Assembly: GCF_009796825.1 (NCBI RefSeq)
Contig: NZ_CP047030.1
Coordinates: forward strand, 1,897,501-1,961,500
Source: Algibacter sp. L3A6
Lineage (GTDB): Bacteria; Bacteroidota; Bacteroidia; Flavobacteriales; Flavobacteriaceae
DNA: 64,000 nt
Direction: 5' to 3'
Below, one piece after another: positions 63,514-64,000 of this stretch (positions are counted from its first letter, which is position 1; each line of letters begins with the position of its first letter). The position numbers were made by a program, and so were the translations under genes. Under the pieces are notes generated by a model. It made no database searches. It saw only the letters and a program-made list of their open reading frames with translations, and had not been told where the DNA came from.

Positions 63514-64000
63514 ATGGCACAATTTTCAAGATTAGAAGTGGCTCAAGCCATGAAAGATACAGGAATGATTCCTTTGTTTTTTCATAACGATATTGAACTG
63601 AGTAAAAAAGTACTAAAAGCGTGTTACGATGGTGGTGCAAGGTTAATGGAATTCACGGCTCGTGGCGATTTCGCTCACGAAGTTTTTGGAGAATTAACTA
63701 AGTATGCTATTGCAGAATTACCAGGTATGATTATGGGTGTAGGCTCTGTTACCGATGGTGCTGCAGCATCTCTTTATATGGCTTTAGGAGCAAACTTTAT
63801 TGTAACTCCTGTTTTAAGAGAAGATATCGCAATTGCATGTAACCGTAAAAAAGTTTTATGGTCTCCTGGATGTGGAAGTTTAACTGAAATTGCAAGAGCT
63901 GAAGAGTTAGGTTGCGAAATCGTGAAGCTTTTCCCTGGTGATTTATACGGACCAAAATTTGTAAAAGGTATTAAAGGCCCACAACCTTGGACAAGCATTA
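63514..64000 (+). CDS. kdgA: KDPG aldolase KdgA (3' end outside window)
   Basis: KDPG aldolase splits KDPG into pyruvate and glyceraldehyde 3-phosphate, the last step of alginate uronate catabolism. The visible 162 codons show the class I aldolase fold: MEFTARG (Glu46 and Arg50), the GVGSVTDGAAASLY strand-helix, and the Schiff-base lysine in CEIVKLFPGDLYG (Lys138). The gene starts with ATG at 63514 behind an A-rich ribosome-binding region and runs off the window end, so about 60 residues are missing. Confidence 0.92.
   Translation, partial: MAQFSRLEVAQAMKDTGMIPLFFHNDIELSKKVLKACYDGGARLMEFTARGDFAHEVFGELTKYAIAELPGMIMGVGSVTDGAAASLYMALGANFIVTPVLREDIAIACNRKKVLWSPGCGSLTEIARAEELGCEIVKLFPGDLYGPKFVKGIKGPQPWTSI

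Noticed and set aside
1..64000. tRNA, rRNA, CRISPR arrays, insertion sequences or prophage genes
   Set aside because: All gaps were read. No cloverleaf-like sequence, transposase, integrase or spacer array was recognised.

Overview
The window looks like chromosomal DNA of a marine member of the Flavobacteriaceae (Bacteroidota), close to the Formosa / Algibacter / Winogradskyella type. The evidence is low-GC DNA, A-rich ribosome-binding regions, Bacteroidota promoters of the TTTG-N19-TAnnTTTG kind, SusC/SusD pairs, a type IX secretion translocon (SprA), a T9SS sorting domain, alternative complex III, and a complete-looking alginate utilisation locus. No tRNA, rRNA, CRISPR array, insertion sequence or prophage gene was seen.

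Region 1 (1-5.8 kb) is housekeeping. It holds the 3' end of egtD (ergothioneine synthesis), a flavodoxin-like protein, an Asp/Glu racemase-family protein, an NmrA/QorB-like reductase, Mrp/ApbC with a NifU-domain protein (Fe-S cluster carriage), a 2Fe-2S ferredoxin and a SPOR-domain protein. Region 2 (5.9-17.6 kb) is one long respiratory operon: alternative complex III actA-actB-actC-actD-actE-actF, followed directly by cytochrome c oxidase subunits II and I. This is the gene set of a quinol:cytochrome c / aa3-type oxidase supercomplex. Region 3 (17.6-25.2 kb) holds ruvB, queG, a GAF histidine kinase, a lipoprotein, a malic enzyme-phosphotransacetylase fusion and ruvA. Region 4 (25.2-37.2 kb) is the gliding/T9SS neighbourhood: sprA, gcvH, a VanZ-like protein, two TonB-like proteins and a RemB-like protein. 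The last three share a related cysteine-containing domain.

Region 5 (37.5-64 kb) is an alginate polysaccharide-utilisation locus. It carries lyases of families PL6, PL17 and PL7, the cupin KdgF, two SusC/SusD pairs, a PKD lipoprotein, a GntR/FCD regulator like AusR of Zobellia, an MFS transporter, an SDR that probably reduces DEH, a LacI regulator, KdgK and KdgA (cut by the window end). These give a full route: alginate -> oligosaccharides (PL7, PL6) -> import (SusCD) -> unsaturated monouronates (PL17) -> DEH (KdgF) -> KDG (SDR) -> KDPG (KdgK) -> pyruvate + glyceraldehyde 3-phosphate (KdgA). A GH88 unsaturated glucuronyl hydrolase, a lamin-tail T9SS cargo protein and a 53-residue membrane peptide are less expected members.

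The most notable observation is regulatory. Four promoters in the alginate locus (before the lamin-tail gene, the first susC, PL17 and the second susC) carry tandem 13-bp copies of a TYTGGTnAACCAA-like motif. In each, the repeats begin inside the -7 element TATATTTG, and in three of the four a TTG lies exactly 19 nt upstream. A weaker copy precedes the GntR gene. This reads as one repressor regulon in which operator and -7 box are physically merged. A second control layer is a 30-bp perfect palindrome between lacI and kdgK, with a -7 element on each strand inside it and a second core copy 91 bp away. The leader of the second susC also contains an intrinsic terminator between promoter and start codon, a candidate attenuator.
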